DNA of 38,509 nucleotides from Pseudomonas sp. UBA4194 (GTDB taxonomy: Bacteria; Pseudomonadota; Gammaproteobacteria; Pseudomonadales; Pseudomonadaceae), in the NCBI RefSeq assembly GCF_002379585.1, contig NZ_DFUE01000056.1, positions 5,074 through 43,582 of the forward strand. Reading direction: 5' to 3'. The notes beneath the pieces were generated by a model that saw nothing but the letters and a program-made list of their open reading frames with translations, did not search any database and was not told the origin of the DNA. Of the stretch, positions 1 to 7,888 are shown piece by piece. The translations under genes were made by a program, and so were the position numbers. Positions within the stretch are counted from its first letter, which is position 1; every line of letters starts with the position of its first letter.

Positions 1-20
1 GCCGCTCCTACAGGGGGTGT
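1..20. repeat. Edge of a REP-like element (partial)
   Basis: The first bases, gccgctcctacaggggg, resemble the end of the REP palindromes common between P. putida genes ('ggccgctcctacagg' type). Only one arm lies inside the window, so the call rests on similarity of this short piece. Confidence 0.4.
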
Positions 21-114
21 GGCAGGCGCGAAGAGGCCCGTACCGACAACGCACACCTCAGGAACCGCACCCCGCTTATCCAGTCTTACCCTGACCCACA
101 ACAAGGAGTTCCCC

Positions 115-825
115 ATGCCCGCCATCACCCGCAGCGCCGCTTTCATCCTCGGCGCTGGCCTGCTCGCCAGTCTGCCTGCACTGGCCCAAGAGCCGCGCTA
201 CAACCAGATTTCCCTGCGTGCCGAAGTCAACCAGCAAGTGCCTCGCGACCTGATGATCGTCACCCTGTACAGCGAAGAACAGAACGCCGACCCCGGCAAG
301 CTCGCCAATACCATCAGCGACACCATGAACAAGGCGCTGGCCCAGGCCCGCGAGGTCAAGGGCATTACCCTGCGTCAGGGCAGCCGCAACAGTTACCCGG
401 TCTATGATGACAAGGGCCAGAAAATCACTGGCTGGCGCGAGCGCGCCGAACTGCGCCTGGAAAGCGCCGACTTCCCGGCCCTGTCCAAGCTCACCGGCGA
501 ACTGCTGCAAACCTTGAAGATGGGCGGCATGGATTTCTCCATCGCTGACGCTACCCGCAAGCAGAGTGAAGATGCCCTGCTCAAGGAAGCGGTGGCCGCA
601 TTCAAGGCCCGCGCCCAATTGGCGACCGACGCACTGGGCGGCAAAACCTATAAAGTGGTCAACCTGAACCTCAACAGTGCCGGTTATCCACAGCCCTACG
701 CGCGTGGCGCGATGATGATGAAAGCGTCCCGTGCCGACGCGGCCCCGGTGACGCCGGATGTCGAAGCGGGCACCAGTGAAGTCAGTATCAATGCCGATGG
801 CACCATCGAGGTGGTGATGCCCTGA
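115..825 (+). CDS. SIMPL domain-containing periplasmic protein (DUF541)
   Basis: A 236-residue protein that begins with a clear Sec signal peptide (about residues 1-22, ending LPALAQ). The body matches the SIMPL/DUF541 family in layout: a 'YNQISLRAEVNQQVPRD' opening strand, then alternating strands and helices, ending 'SVSINADGTIEVV'-like (here EVSINADGTIEVVMP). An in-frame ATG lies further upstream at 19, but ATG 115 follows an AAGGAG ribosome site at 103-108 and starts exactly at the signal peptide, so it was chosen. Family members such as E. coli YggE are periplasmic or outer-membrane associated and are linked to oxidative-stress protection; the molecular activity is not established. It is codirectional with the peptide-transport genes but separated by about 100 bp. 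Whether it is cotranscribed with them cannot be told from the sequence. Confidence 0.85.
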   Translation: MPAITRSAAFILGAGLLASLPALAQEPRYNQISLRAEVNQQVPRDLMIVTLYSEEQNADPGKLANTISDTMNKALAQAREVKGITLRQGSRNSYPVYDDKGQKITGWRERAELRLESADFPALSKLTGELLQTLKMGGMDFSIADATRKQSEDALLKEAVAAFKARAQLATDALGGKTYKVVNLNLNSAGYPQPYARGAMMMKASRADAAPVTPDVEAGTSEVSINADGTIEVVMP

Positions 826-839
826 TTCGAAGGGTGTCG

Positions 840-887
840 ATCAGGGCCTCGCTCCCACAAAGGGTCGCGTCACGCGGGTGCCCTGAT
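840..887. repeat. Inverted repeat between the SIMPL gene and the first binding-protein gene
   Basis: ATCAGGGC at 840-847 pairs with GCCCTGAT at 880-887. The loop holds 'cgctcccacaaagggtcgcg', which resembles a decayed REP unit. There is no T-tract, so it is not a classic terminator. It may be a REP remnant or a weak transcript-end structure. Confidence 0.4.
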
Positions 888-924
888 TGACCCCACACTA
901 CCCTCCACTGTCCCGAGGCCCCAT

Positions 925-2526
925 ATGGAAATCCCCGCCTTCAAACCGCTCCTTCTGGCCACCGCCCTGCTCGCCTGCGCCCCTGCGGCCCAGGCCGCCA
1001 GTACCCTGGTGTATTGCTCCGAAGCCAGCCCTGCCGGCTTCGACCCCAGCCAATACACCAGCGGCACCGACTTCGATGCGTCTGCCGAAACCGTGTTCAA
1101 CCGCCTGACCCAGTTCAAGCGCGGTGGCACCGAGGTCGAGCCTGGCCTGGCGACGAGCTGGGACGTCTCGGCCGACGGCCTGACCTACACCTTCCACCTG
1201 CGCGACCAGGTCAAATTCCACACCACCGACTATTTCACCCCCAGCCGCGACTTCAATGCCGACGATGTGGTGTTCACCTTTCAACGCCTGCTCGATCCGG
1301 AGCAGCCGTTCCGCAAGGCCTATCCATCCGAATCGCCGTACTTCACCGACATGGGCCTGAACAGCACCATCAAGGCAGTCACCAAGCAGGATGAACACAC
1401 CGTCGTCTTCACCCTGAACAACGTCGATGCCGCATTCGTGCAGAACCTGGCCATGAGCTTCGCCTCGATCCAGTCCGCCGAATACGCCGACCAGTTGCTC
1501 AAGCAGGGCAAGGCCGCCGACATCAATCAGAAACCCGTTGGCACCGGCCCGTTCGTGTTCAAGCGTTACCAGAAGGATTCACAGATCCGCTACGCCGCCA
1601 ACAAGGCCTACTGGAAGCCGGAGGACGTCAAGCTCGACAACCTGATCTTCGCCATCAACACCGATGCCGCCGTACGCTTGCAGAAACTCAAGGCCGGCGA
1701 GTGCCAGGTCAGCGGCTACCCGCGCCCGGCGGACATCGAGGTGATGAAGCAGGACCCCAACCTGCGGGTACTCAGCCAGCCGGGATTCAACCTCGGGTTC
1801 CTGGCCTACAACGTCACCCACCCACCGCTGGACCAGCTCAAGGTGCGCCAGGCGCTGGACATGGCCATCGACAAGCCGGCGATCATCAAGGCGGTGTACC
1901 AGGGCGCCGGTCAGCTGGCGCAGAACGCCCTGCCGCCGGCGCAGTGGTCGTACGATCCAGGCATCAAGGATGCTCCGCACGACATCACCAAAGCCAAGGC
2001 ACTGCTCAAGGAAGCCGGCGTGAAAGAAGGCACCCGCATCGACCTGTGGGCCATGACCGTGCAGCGCGCCTCCAACCCCAACGCGCGGATGTCGGCGCAG
2101 ATGATCCAAAGTGACTGGGCCAAGGTTGGCATCAACGCCAATATCGTCAGCTACGAGTGGGGCGAGTACATCAAGCGTGCCAAGAATGGCGAACACGACA
2201 CCATGATCTACGGCTGGACCGGCGACAACGGCGACCCGGACAACTGGCTGGGCGTGCTCTACAGCTGCGCAGCGATCAAGGGCAGCAATTATGCCAAGTG
2301 GTGCGATCCGGCCTACGACAAGCTGGTGCAGCAGGCCAAGTTGAGCAGCAACCGCGAAGAACGTGTGAAGCTGTATCAGCAGGCTCAAAAAATCCTGAAG
2401 GATCAGGTACCTATCACTCCGATTGCCAACTCCACGGTGTTCCAGCCGATGCGCAAGGAAGTGCAGGATTTCAAGATCAGCCCCTTCGGTCTGACACCGT
2501 TCTACGGAGTCAGCCTCAAGCGTTGA
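925..2526 (+). CDS. dppA: Dipeptide ABC transporter, periplasmic substrate-binding protein (paralog 1)
   Basis: A 533-residue DppA/OppA-family (SBP_bac_5) binding protein that would capture di- or tripeptides in the periplasm and deliver them to DppBCDF. A signal peptide of about 24 residues ends AAQA. The mature protein opens TLVYCSEASPAGFDP and contains the family elements YTFHLRDQVKFHTT (near 90), NADDVVFTFQR (near 110) and a C-terminal GDNGDPDNW. Four cysteines (YCSE, GECQV, YSCAA, KWCDP) are in places conserved in all four paralogs here and could form two disulfides. ATG 925 follows GAGG at 915-918. It is the first of three tandem binding-protein genes, and its position matches dppA1 of P. 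aeruginosa (PA4496). Its substrate cannot be told from sequence. Confidence 0.92.
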   Translation: MEIPAFKPLLLATALLACAPAAQAASTLVYCSEASPAGFDPSQYTSGTDFDASAETVFNRLTQFKRGGTEVEPGLATSWDVSADGLTYTFHLRDQVKFHTTDYFTPSRDFNADDVVFTFQRLLDPEQPFRKAYPSESPYFTDMGLNSTIKAVTKQDEHTVVFTLNNVDAAFVQNLAMSFASIQSAEYADQLLKQGKAADINQKPVGTGPFVFKRYQKDSQIRYAANKAYWKPEDVKLDNLIFAINTDAAVRLQKLKAGECQVSGYPRPADIEVMKQDPNLRVLSQPGFNLGFLAYNVTHPPLDQLKVRQALDMAIDKPAIIKAVYQGAGQLAQNALPPAQWSYDPGIKDAPHDITKAKALLKEAGVKEGTRIDLWAMTVQRASNPNARMSAQMIQSDWAKVGINANIVSYEWGEYIKRAKNGEHDTMIYGWTGDNGDPDNWLGVLYSCAAIKGSNYAKWCDPAYDKLVQQAKLSSNREERVKLYQQAQKILKDQVPITPIANSTVFQPMRKEVQDFKISPFGLTPFYGVSLKR

Positions 2527-2534
2527 TACCGATT

Positions 2535-2571
2535 GCCCCATTCGAGCGCACAGCCGTGCTCGAATGCGGGC
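2535..2571 (+). terminator. Strong hairpin after binding-protein gene 1 (no T-tract)
   Basis: CATTCGAGC at 2539-2547 pairs perfectly with GCTCGAATG at 2558-2566, and the stem is extended by GCCC/GGGC outside and CAC/GTG inside. No run of T follows. It could be a transcript-end stabiliser or a partial terminator. Confidence 0.5.
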
Positions 2572-2615
2572 CTATAGCGCACACGCTGCACCGAAATGAT
2601 TCTGATCAAACGTTC

Positions 2616-2631
2616 AACTTCAGCAGAAGTT
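2616..2631. promoter_or_regulatory. Inverted repeat AACTTC-N4-GAAGTT upstream of binding-protein gene 2
   Basis: This is a perfect 6+6 inverted repeat with a 4-bp spacer in the 256-bp gap before paralog 2. It lies about 80 bp upstream of a possible promoter. It could be a repressor or activator site; no known regulator was matched. Confidence 0.35.
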
Positions 2632-2693
2632 ATATCGATGCGACATTCATGTACGCTCGTCCCACCGTTTCAGGCTTGATACAAAGCGGACGG

Positions 2694-2722
2694 TTGATTT
2701 GGGTATGCCGCCTGCATAAGTA
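2694..2722 (+). promoter_or_regulatory. Possible sigma-70 promoter of binding-protein gene 2
   Basis: TTGATT (2694-2699), a 17-bp spacer, and TAAGTA (2717-2722) lie about 60 bp before the start codon at 2783. The -10 hexamer is a poor match, so this is only a candidate. A separate promoter here would fit the long gap and the hairpin after paralog 1. Confidence 0.35.
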
Positions 2723-2782
2723 TCGGCGGGTCGACTCACGAGGTCGCCCTCATTACTTAAAATGACAACAACTGAGGCCACC

Positions 2783-4381
2783 ATGCTCAAAACCGCGGTC
2801 ATTCCGTTTCTAGTCGGCGCCGGCTTGCTTGCCAGCGCACCTTTCGCCCACGCCGCGAGCAACCTGGTGTTCTGCTCCGAAGGCAGTCCGGCGGGCTTTG
2901 ACCCGGCGCTTTACACCAGCGGCACCGATTTCGACGCCTCTGCCGAAACCGTGTTCAACCGCCTGACCCAATTCGAGCGTGGCGGCACCGCCGTGATTCC
3001 AGGCCTGGCGACCAAATGGGACGTGTCCGCGGACGCCCTGACCTACACCTTCCATCTGCGCGAAGGGGTCAAGTTCCACACCACCGACTACTTCAAGCCG
3101 ACCCGCGAATTCAACGCCGACGACGTGCTGTTCACCTTCAATCGCATGATCGACAAGGAGATGCCGTTCCGTAAGGCCTACCCTACCGAGTTCCCATACT
3201 TCACCGACATGGGTATGGATGAGAACATCACCAGCATCGAGAAGGTCGACGAGCACACCGTCAAGTTCACCCTCAAGACCGTGGACGCCGCGTTCATTCA
3301 GAACATGGCCATGAGCTTCGCCTCGATCCAGTCTGCAGAATACGCTGCCCAGTTGCTCAAGCAGGGCAAGGCCTCGGACATCAACCAGAAGCCGATCGGC
3401 ACCGGTCCGTTCGTGTTCAGCCGTTATCAGAAAGACGCGCAGATTCGCTACAAGGGCAACAAGGATTACTGGAACCCGGATGACGTGAAGATCGACAACC
3501 TGATCTTCGCCATCACCACCGATGCTTCCGTGCGCATGCAGAAGCTGAAGAAGAACGAGTGCCAGGTCAGTGTCTATCCACGTCCTGCGGACCTCGAGCC
3601 GCTCAAGGCCGACAAGGCCCTGCAGATGCCTGACCAGGCTGGCTTCAACCTGGGCTACATCGCCTACAACGTGACCCATGAGCCACTGGGCAACCTCAAG
3701 GTTCGCCAGGCGCTGGACATGGCAGTCAACAAGCGGAGCATCATCGAGGCGGTGTATCAGGGCGCTGGCCAGTTGGCCGTCAATGCCATGCCACCGACCC
3801 AGTGGTCCTATGACACCAGCATCAAGGACGCCGGCTACAACCCGGAGAAAGCCAAGGCGCTGCTCAAGGAAGCCGGCATCAAGGAAGGTACCGAGATCAC
3901 CCTGTGGGCCATGCCGGTGCAACGGCCTTACAACCCCAATGCCAAGCTCATGGCCGAAATGCTGCAGTCGGACTGGGGCAAGGTGGGCATCAAGGCCAAA
4001 ATCGTCAGCTACGAGTGGGGCGAGTACCTCAAGCGCGCCAAAGCCGGCGAGAACGACGCCATGCTGATTGGCTGGAGTGGCGACAACGGTGACCCGGACA
4101 ACTGGCTGGGCACCCTGTACGGCTGCGACGCGGTCAACGGCAACAACTTCTCCAAGTGGTGCGATACCGACTACGACAAGTTGATCAAGACCGCCAAGGC
4201 CACTCCCGACCAGGCCAAGCGCACCGAACTGTACAAACAGGCTCAGGTGTTGCTCAAAGGCCAGGTGCCGATCACCCCGATCGCGCACTCCACGGTCTAT
4301 CAGCCCATGCGCGCCAACGTCCAGGACTTCAAGATCAGCCCGTTTGGCCTGAACTCGTTCTATGGCGTCAGCGTGAAGTAA
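2783..4381 (+). CDS. dppA: Dipeptide ABC transporter, periplasmic substrate-binding protein (paralog 2)
   Basis: A 532-residue DppA-type binding protein very similar along its whole length to paralogs 1 and 3. It has a signal peptide of about 24 residues ending FAHA, then NLVFCSEGSPAGFDP. The family stretches YTFHLREGVKFHTT, NADDVLFTFNR, KPIGTGPFVF and GDNGDPDNW are present, as are the four conserved cysteines. An upstream in-frame ATG (2762) would add seven polar residues before the signal peptide; ATG 2783 follows GAGG at 2774-2777 and is preferred. The position matches dppA2 of P. aeruginosa (PA4497). In that species the next genes are a peptidase (PA4498) and the repressor psdR (PA4499), and neither is present here. 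A strong hairpin follows the stop codon. Confidence 0.92.
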   Translation: MLKTAVIPFLVGAGLLASAPFAHAASNLVFCSEGSPAGFDPALYTSGTDFDASAETVFNRLTQFERGGTAVIPGLATKWDVSADALTYTFHLREGVKFHTTDYFKPTREFNADDVLFTFNRMIDKEMPFRKAYPTEFPYFTDMGMDENITSIEKVDEHTVKFTLKTVDAAFIQNMAMSFASIQSAEYAAQLLKQGKASDINQKPIGTGPFVFSRYQKDAQIRYKGNKDYWNPDDVKIDNLIFAITTDASVRMQKLKKNECQVSVYPRPADLEPLKADKALQMPDQAGFNLGYIAYNVTHEPLGNLKVRQALDMAVNKRSIIEAVYQGAGQLAVNAMPPTQWSYDTSIKDAGYNPEKAKALLKEAGIKEGTEITLWAMPVQRPYNPNAKLMAEMLQSDWGKVGIKAKIVSYEWGEYLKRAKAGENDAMLIGWSGDNGDPDNWLGTLYGCDAVNGNNFSKWCDTDYDKLIKTAKATPDQAKRTELYKQAQVLLKGQVPITPIAHSTVYQPMRANVQDFKISPFGLNSFYGVSVK

Positions 4382-4386
4382 GGGCG

Positions 4387-4415
4387 TTGGGATAACGGGT
4401 CACCCGTTATCCCAA
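4387..4415 (+). terminator. Perfect 13-bp stem hairpin after binding-protein gene 2
   Basis: TTGGGATAACGGG (4387-4399) and CCCGTTATCCCAA (4403-4415) form a perfect 13-bp stem with a 3-base loop, starting six bases after the stop codon. There is no T-tract. It probably protects or ends the upstream transcript, but the sequence alone does not show which. Confidence 0.6.
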
Positions 4416-4457
4416 GGTACCGCACCCCTTTGCAATGGGCTCACCGGCGTGCCGGGA

Positions 4458-4515
4458 TGCCCGCGATGGCGATGGATCTGACAAGCCGCCATCGCGGGCA
4501 GCGCCCGCTGCCACA
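4458..4515. repeat. REP-type palindrome between binding-protein genes 2 and 3
   Basis: TGCCCGCGATGGCG (4458-4471) and CGCCATCGCGGGCA (4487-4500) are perfect inverted arms, followed by the 'gcgcccgctgccacagggg' tail typical of Pseudomonas REP units. Otherwise the gap 4382-4674 holds only the hairpin at 4387-4415; no gene was seen in it. Confidence 0.7.
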
Positions 4516-4674
4516 GGGGATAGGTGCCGGCCAGGAACTTTCCTACAACACTCTCGGAAACAGCCGACTTACGATTCTGCCAAAAGGGCCTAGCGTCCAA
4601 TGGCCAGGACCTGCTGTTGCCCAATGGGCGCCGGGGTGTCCGCACACCATGCCAACAACAAGATAGGGACCGTC

Positions 4675-6273
4675 ATGCGACATACCCACGTTTTCGCCGC
4701 CATGCTCGCCATGGGGCTCATGACCCAAACCTCGCTCGGCCAGGCCGCCAACAGCCTGGTGTACTGCTCCGAGGGCAGCCCCGCAGGCTTTGACATCGCC
4801 CAGTACACCAGCGGCACCGACAACGATGCCGCCCAGCCGATCTACAACCGCCTCACCGAGTTCGAGAAAGGCGGCACCAGCGTCATCCCGGCCCTGGCCA
4901 CCCAGTGGGACATTTCCGACGATGGCCTGACCTACACCTTCCACCTGCGCGAAGGGGTCAAGTTCCACAGCAACAAGGAATTCACCCCCACCCGTGATTT
5001 CAACGCCGACGACGTGCTGTTCACCTTCAACCGCATGCTCGATCCCGAGCAGCCCTTTCGCAAGGCCTACCCCACCGAGTTCCCGTACTTCGTGAGCATG
5101 AGCCTGGACAAGAACATCGCCAAGGTCGAAAAGACCGGCGACCACACCGTGGTGTTCACCCTCAAGGCAGTCGACGCAGCCTTCGTGCAGAACATCGCCA
5201 TGAATTTCGCCTCGATCCTGTCCGCCGAATACGCCGATCAGTTGCTCAAGAGCGGCAACATGCGCGACATCAACCAGAAGCCTATCGGCACCGGGCCCTT
5301 CGTCTTCCAGCGCTACCAGAAAGACTCGCAGATTCGCTACAAGGCCAACCCGCAGTACTGGGACATGAGCCAGGTCAAAGCGGACCAGTTGATCTTCGCC
5401 ATCAACACCGACGCCTCGGTGCGCATGCAGAAGCTCAAGAAGAACGAGTGCCAGGTCACCGCCTACCCGCGCCCTGCCGACCTTGCCGGGCTCAAGGCCG
5501 ACCCCAAGCTCAAGGTCATGGAACAGGCTGGCTACAACCTTGGCTACATCACCTACAACGTGACCCACAAGCCGTTCGACCAGTTGCAGGTACGCCAGGC
5601 CATGGACATGGCGGTCAACAAGGACGCCATTCTCAGGGCGGTCTACCAAGGGGCCGGGCAGAAAGCCGTCAATGCCATGCCACCCACCCAATGGTCCTAC
5701 GACGAAAGCATCAAGGACGCCCCGTTCGATCCGGAAAAGGCCAAGCAGATGCTCAAGGACGCCGGGGTCAAGGAAGGCACCGAGATCACCCTGTGGGCCA
5801 TGCCGGTGCAACGTCCCTATAACCCCAATGCCAAGCTGATGGCCGAGATGCTGCAGGCCGACTGGGGCAAGATCGGCCTCAAGGTCAAGATCGTCAGCTA
5901 CGAGTGGGGCGAATACCTGGACCGCACCAAGCGCGGCGAGCATGACGTTTCCCTGATCGGCTGGACCGGCGACAACGGTGATCCGGACAACTGGCTGGGC
6001 ACCCTGTACAGCTGTGATGCCATCGGCAGCAACAACTACTCGATGTGGTGCGACCCGGCCTACGACAAGCTGGTGCAGCAGGCCAAGCGGGTCACCGACC
6101 GCGAGGAGCGCAGCGTGCTCTATCGCCAGGCTCAGCAGTTGCTCAAGCAGCAGGTGCCGATCACCCCGATCGCCCACTCCACGGTCAACCAGCCGGTCAG
6201 CGCCAAGGTTGACGGGTTCAAGGTGAGCCCCTTCGGCCGCAATGATTTTGGCGGCGTCAGTGTCCGCGACTAA
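4675..6273 (+). CDS. dppA: Dipeptide ABC transporter, periplasmic substrate-binding protein (paralog 3)
   Basis: A 532-residue member of the DppA family. The signal peptide is about residues 1-24 (MRHTHVFAAML through SLGQA), followed by NSLVYCSEGSPAGFD. It shares NADDVLFTFNRML, KPIGTGPFVFQRYQKDSQIRY and the GDNGDPDNW element with its neighbours, and the four conserved cysteines. It differs in the first domain: QYTSGTDNDAAQPIYNRL replaces the FDASAETVFNRL of paralogs 1 and 2, so the substrate range may differ. The open frame extends upstream to 4600, but that part is REP-adjacent non-coding sequence; ATG 4675 begins the signal peptide. The position matches dppA3 of P. aeruginosa (PA4500). A T-tailed terminator follows. 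Confidence 0.92.
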   Translation: MRHTHVFAAMLAMGLMTQTSLGQAANSLVYCSEGSPAGFDIAQYTSGTDNDAAQPIYNRLTEFEKGGTSVIPALATQWDISDDGLTYTFHLREGVKFHSNKEFTPTRDFNADDVLFTFNRMLDPEQPFRKAYPTEFPYFVSMSLDKNIAKVEKTGDHTVVFTLKAVDAAFVQNIAMNFASILSAEYADQLLKSGNMRDINQKPIGTGPFVFQRYQKDSQIRYKANPQYWDMSQVKADQLIFAINTDASVRMQKLKKNECQVTAYPRPADLAGLKADPKLKVMEQAGYNLGYITYNVTHKPFDQLQVRQAMDMAVNKDAILRAVYQGAGQKAVNAMPPTQWSYDESIKDAPFDPEKAKQMLKDAGVKEGTEITLWAMPVQRPYNPNAKLMAEMLQADWGKIGLKVKIVSYEWGEYLDRTKRGEHDVSLIGWTGDNGDPDNWLGTLYSCDAIGSNNYSMWCDPAYDKLVQQAKRVTDREERSVLYRQAQQLLKQQVPITPIAHSTVNQPVSAKVDGFKVSPFGRNDFGGVSVRD

Positions 6274-6285
6274 CTAAGCCCAACC

Positions 6286-6328
6286 CCTCCCTGCCCCATG
6301 GCCGATGCCGTGGGTTTGGGGAGGTTTT
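6286..6328 (+). terminator. Probable rho-independent terminator after binding-protein gene 3
   Basis: CCTCCC (6286-6291) pairs with GGGAGG (6319-6324). An inner stem CCCATGG/CCGTGGG has one G-T pair. TTTT follows directly at 6325-6328. It separates the third binding-protein gene from the porin gene. Confidence 0.6.
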
Positions 6329-6343
6329 GGCCAAAAAGAGCAA

Positions 6344-6355
6344 GCAAACGTTTGC
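6344..6355. promoter_or_regulatory. Perfect palindrome GCAAACGTTTGC, candidate LacI-family operator
   Basis: This 12-bp palindrome lies 82 bp before the porin start and extends weakly as CAA..TTG. The form is that of LacI/GalR-family operators with a central CG, such as E. coli PurR. No such regulator is encoded in the window, so the binder is unknown. Its place between a terminator and the porin gene suggests control of a porin/dppA/dppBCDF transcript. Confidence 0.5.
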
Positions 6356-6437
6356 AATTGTCATAACCCGCCAAGGATGGCACCAGCCGCACCTATAAAG
6401 CGGCGCATAAAACTAAAAACAAGGTAAGGAGCTTCCG

Positions 6438-7817
6438 TTGAAAATCACCAAGAGAGCAGTATTCGCGTTGTCCTTGAGCGGTTTCACACCCATGGCCCTG
6501 GCCGAGCAGATCAGCCAGGCCTTCGTTCCCCTCACGGTCAAGACCAGCAGCGCCCAGGACGAAGCCCGCGGCTTCATCGAGGACTCGAGCCTGACTGGAT
6601 CGACGCGCAATTGGTACGCCCGGGAAAAAGGCAAACGCGGCCAGACCTGGGGCATCGACAAGGGCAACGGCGTGACCGAACGCAGCAACAGCCGCGACAC
6701 CTGGGTGCAAGGCACCATCGTCAACTACACCTCGGGGTTCACCCAAGGCGCGGTGGGTTTCAGCACCGAAGTGGCCGCCTACAACACGGTGGCCCTGGAA
6801 CGTGGCAAGGGCCGGGTTGCCGGCGGCGGCAACCGCACCCTTACCGACCACGACGGCGACGTGGTGGATCAGTGGACCAAGGCAGGCCTGGCCAACCTCA
6901 AGGCACGGGTGTCGAACACCACCCTGACCGCTGGCCGGCAGTCGATGAACACGCCGGTGCTGGCGTTCATCGGCAACCGCGCGCTGCCCTCGAGCTTCGA
7001 AGGGGTCAGCCTGCACAGCGCCGAGTTCGACAATCTGGACTTCGACATCGGCACCTTCAGCCGTGTGTCACCGCGTACCGAGCAAAGCCTGAGCAAGTTC
7101 AGAACCGAGTACGGAAACGGTACCACCACCGACCAGGTGAACATCTTCGGCCTCAACTACCAGCCAATCAAGGGCCTGGCCACCAGCCTGTACGCCTCCA
7201 GCGTCAAGGACATCTGGAGCCAGTACTACTTCGGCGCTACCCATGAGCTGGGTGACAGCTCGGTGCTCAGCCTGAGCACCGGCCTGAACTACTACAAGAC
7301 CAAGGACGCCGGCAGCGCCAAGATGGGTGCCATCGACAACGACACCTACAGCCTGTCGCTGACCGCCACCCACAAGGCTCACAGCTTCACCCTGGCGTTC
7401 CAGGAGGTGAACGGCAACGAGTACTTCGACTACCTGCACGAAACCAACGGGATCTTCCTGGCCAACTCGCTGTTCTCCGACTACAACGGCCCCAACGAGA
7501 AGTCCGTGCAGATCGGCTACGGCCTGGACATGGCCGGATACGGCGTTCCGGGGCTCAAATTCAATGTCTATACCGCTCGCGGCTGGGGCATCGACGGTAC
7601 CCACTACAAGGGCGGCGGCTATAACGGCATTCAGGCCCAGGACGGCGAGACCCATTACGAGTACGGCGTGGGCACCTCGTATGCAGTGCAGAGCGGGCCA
7701 CTGAAGGCCAGTACCATTCGCGCCACCTACAGCGCCCACCGCGCCAGCGCGAATCAGGTCGATGGCAGCCTCAACGAGGTGCGGATCGTCACCACCATTC
7801 CATTCACCATTCTCTAA
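6438..7817 (+). CDS. opdP: OprD-family outer-membrane porin, OpdP type (di/tripeptide uptake)
   Basis: A 459-residue outer-membrane channel of the OprD family: a signal peptide of about 22 residues ending PMALA, then 'FIEDSSLTGSTRNWY', which is a hallmark of the family N-terminus, many alternating aromatic beta-strands, and a C-terminal strand EVRIVTTIPFTIL. The start codon is TTG at 6438, preceded by AAGGTAAGGA (6421-6430); no ATG fits the signal peptide. In P. aeruginosa the porin in the same place (PA4501, OpdP/OccD3) carries glycine-glutamate and other dipeptides and also admits carbapenems. The assignment to OpdP rather than another OprD paralog rests on the dpp context plus family membership. 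A GC-rich hairpin follows the gene. Confidence 0.88.
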   Translation: MKITKRAVFALSLSGFTPMALAEQISQAFVPLTVKTSSAQDEARGFIEDSSLTGSTRNWYAREKGKRGQTWGIDKGNGVTERSNSRDTWVQGTIVNYTSGFTQGAVGFSTEVAAYNTVALERGKGRVAGGGNRTLTDHDGDVVDQWTKAGLANLKARVSNTTLTAGRQSMNTPVLAFIGNRALPSSFEGVSLHSAEFDNLDFDIGTFSRVSPRTEQSLSKFRTEYGNGTTTDQVNIFGLNYQPIKGLATSLYASSVKDIWSQYYFGATHELGDSSVLSLSTGLNYYKTKDAGSAKMGAIDNDTYSLSLTATHKAHSFTLAFQEVNGNEYFDYLHETNGIFLANSLFSDYNGPNEKSVQIGYGLDMAGYGVPGLKFNVYTARGWGIDGTHYKGGGYNGIQAQDGETHYEYGVGTSYAVQSGPLKASTIRATYSAHRASANQVDGSLNEVRIVTTIPFTIL

Positions 7818-7825
7818 CCCGGCGC

Positions 7826-7856
7826 GCTGCCCACGGTTCGCCGAATCGTGGGCAGC
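7826..7856 (+). terminator. Perfect 10-bp stem hairpin after the porin gene
   Basis: GCTGCCCACG (7826-7835) and CGTGGGCAGC (7847-7856) are perfect inverted arms with an 11-base loop. There is no T-tract. It sits between the porin and the fourth binding-protein gene, only about 32 bp before that gene's start. Confidence 0.55.
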
Positions 7857-7888
7857 GACTACTCTGAAGTGCGATTGCGAGGGTTTCG

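Noticed and set aside
4430..4666. Short open frames in the gap between binding-protein genes 2 and 3
   Set aside because: They run through the REP palindrome, lack ribosome sites, and end in unrelated non-coding sequence.
4543..6177. Long open frame on the minus strand over binding-protein gene 3 (and similar ones over paralogs 2 and 4, algG, algX, algL, algI and algA)
   Set aside because: These are high-GC shadow frames. They have no ribosome site or signal features, their composition is unusual (Val, Gly, His and Leu rich), and the plus-strand genes are clear family members.
6344..6355. Calling the palindrome a PurR site
   Set aside because: It looks like the E. coli PurR consensus, but PurR is not generally found in Pseudomonas and the neighbouring genes are not for purine synthesis. 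Only a LacI-family-type site is claimed.
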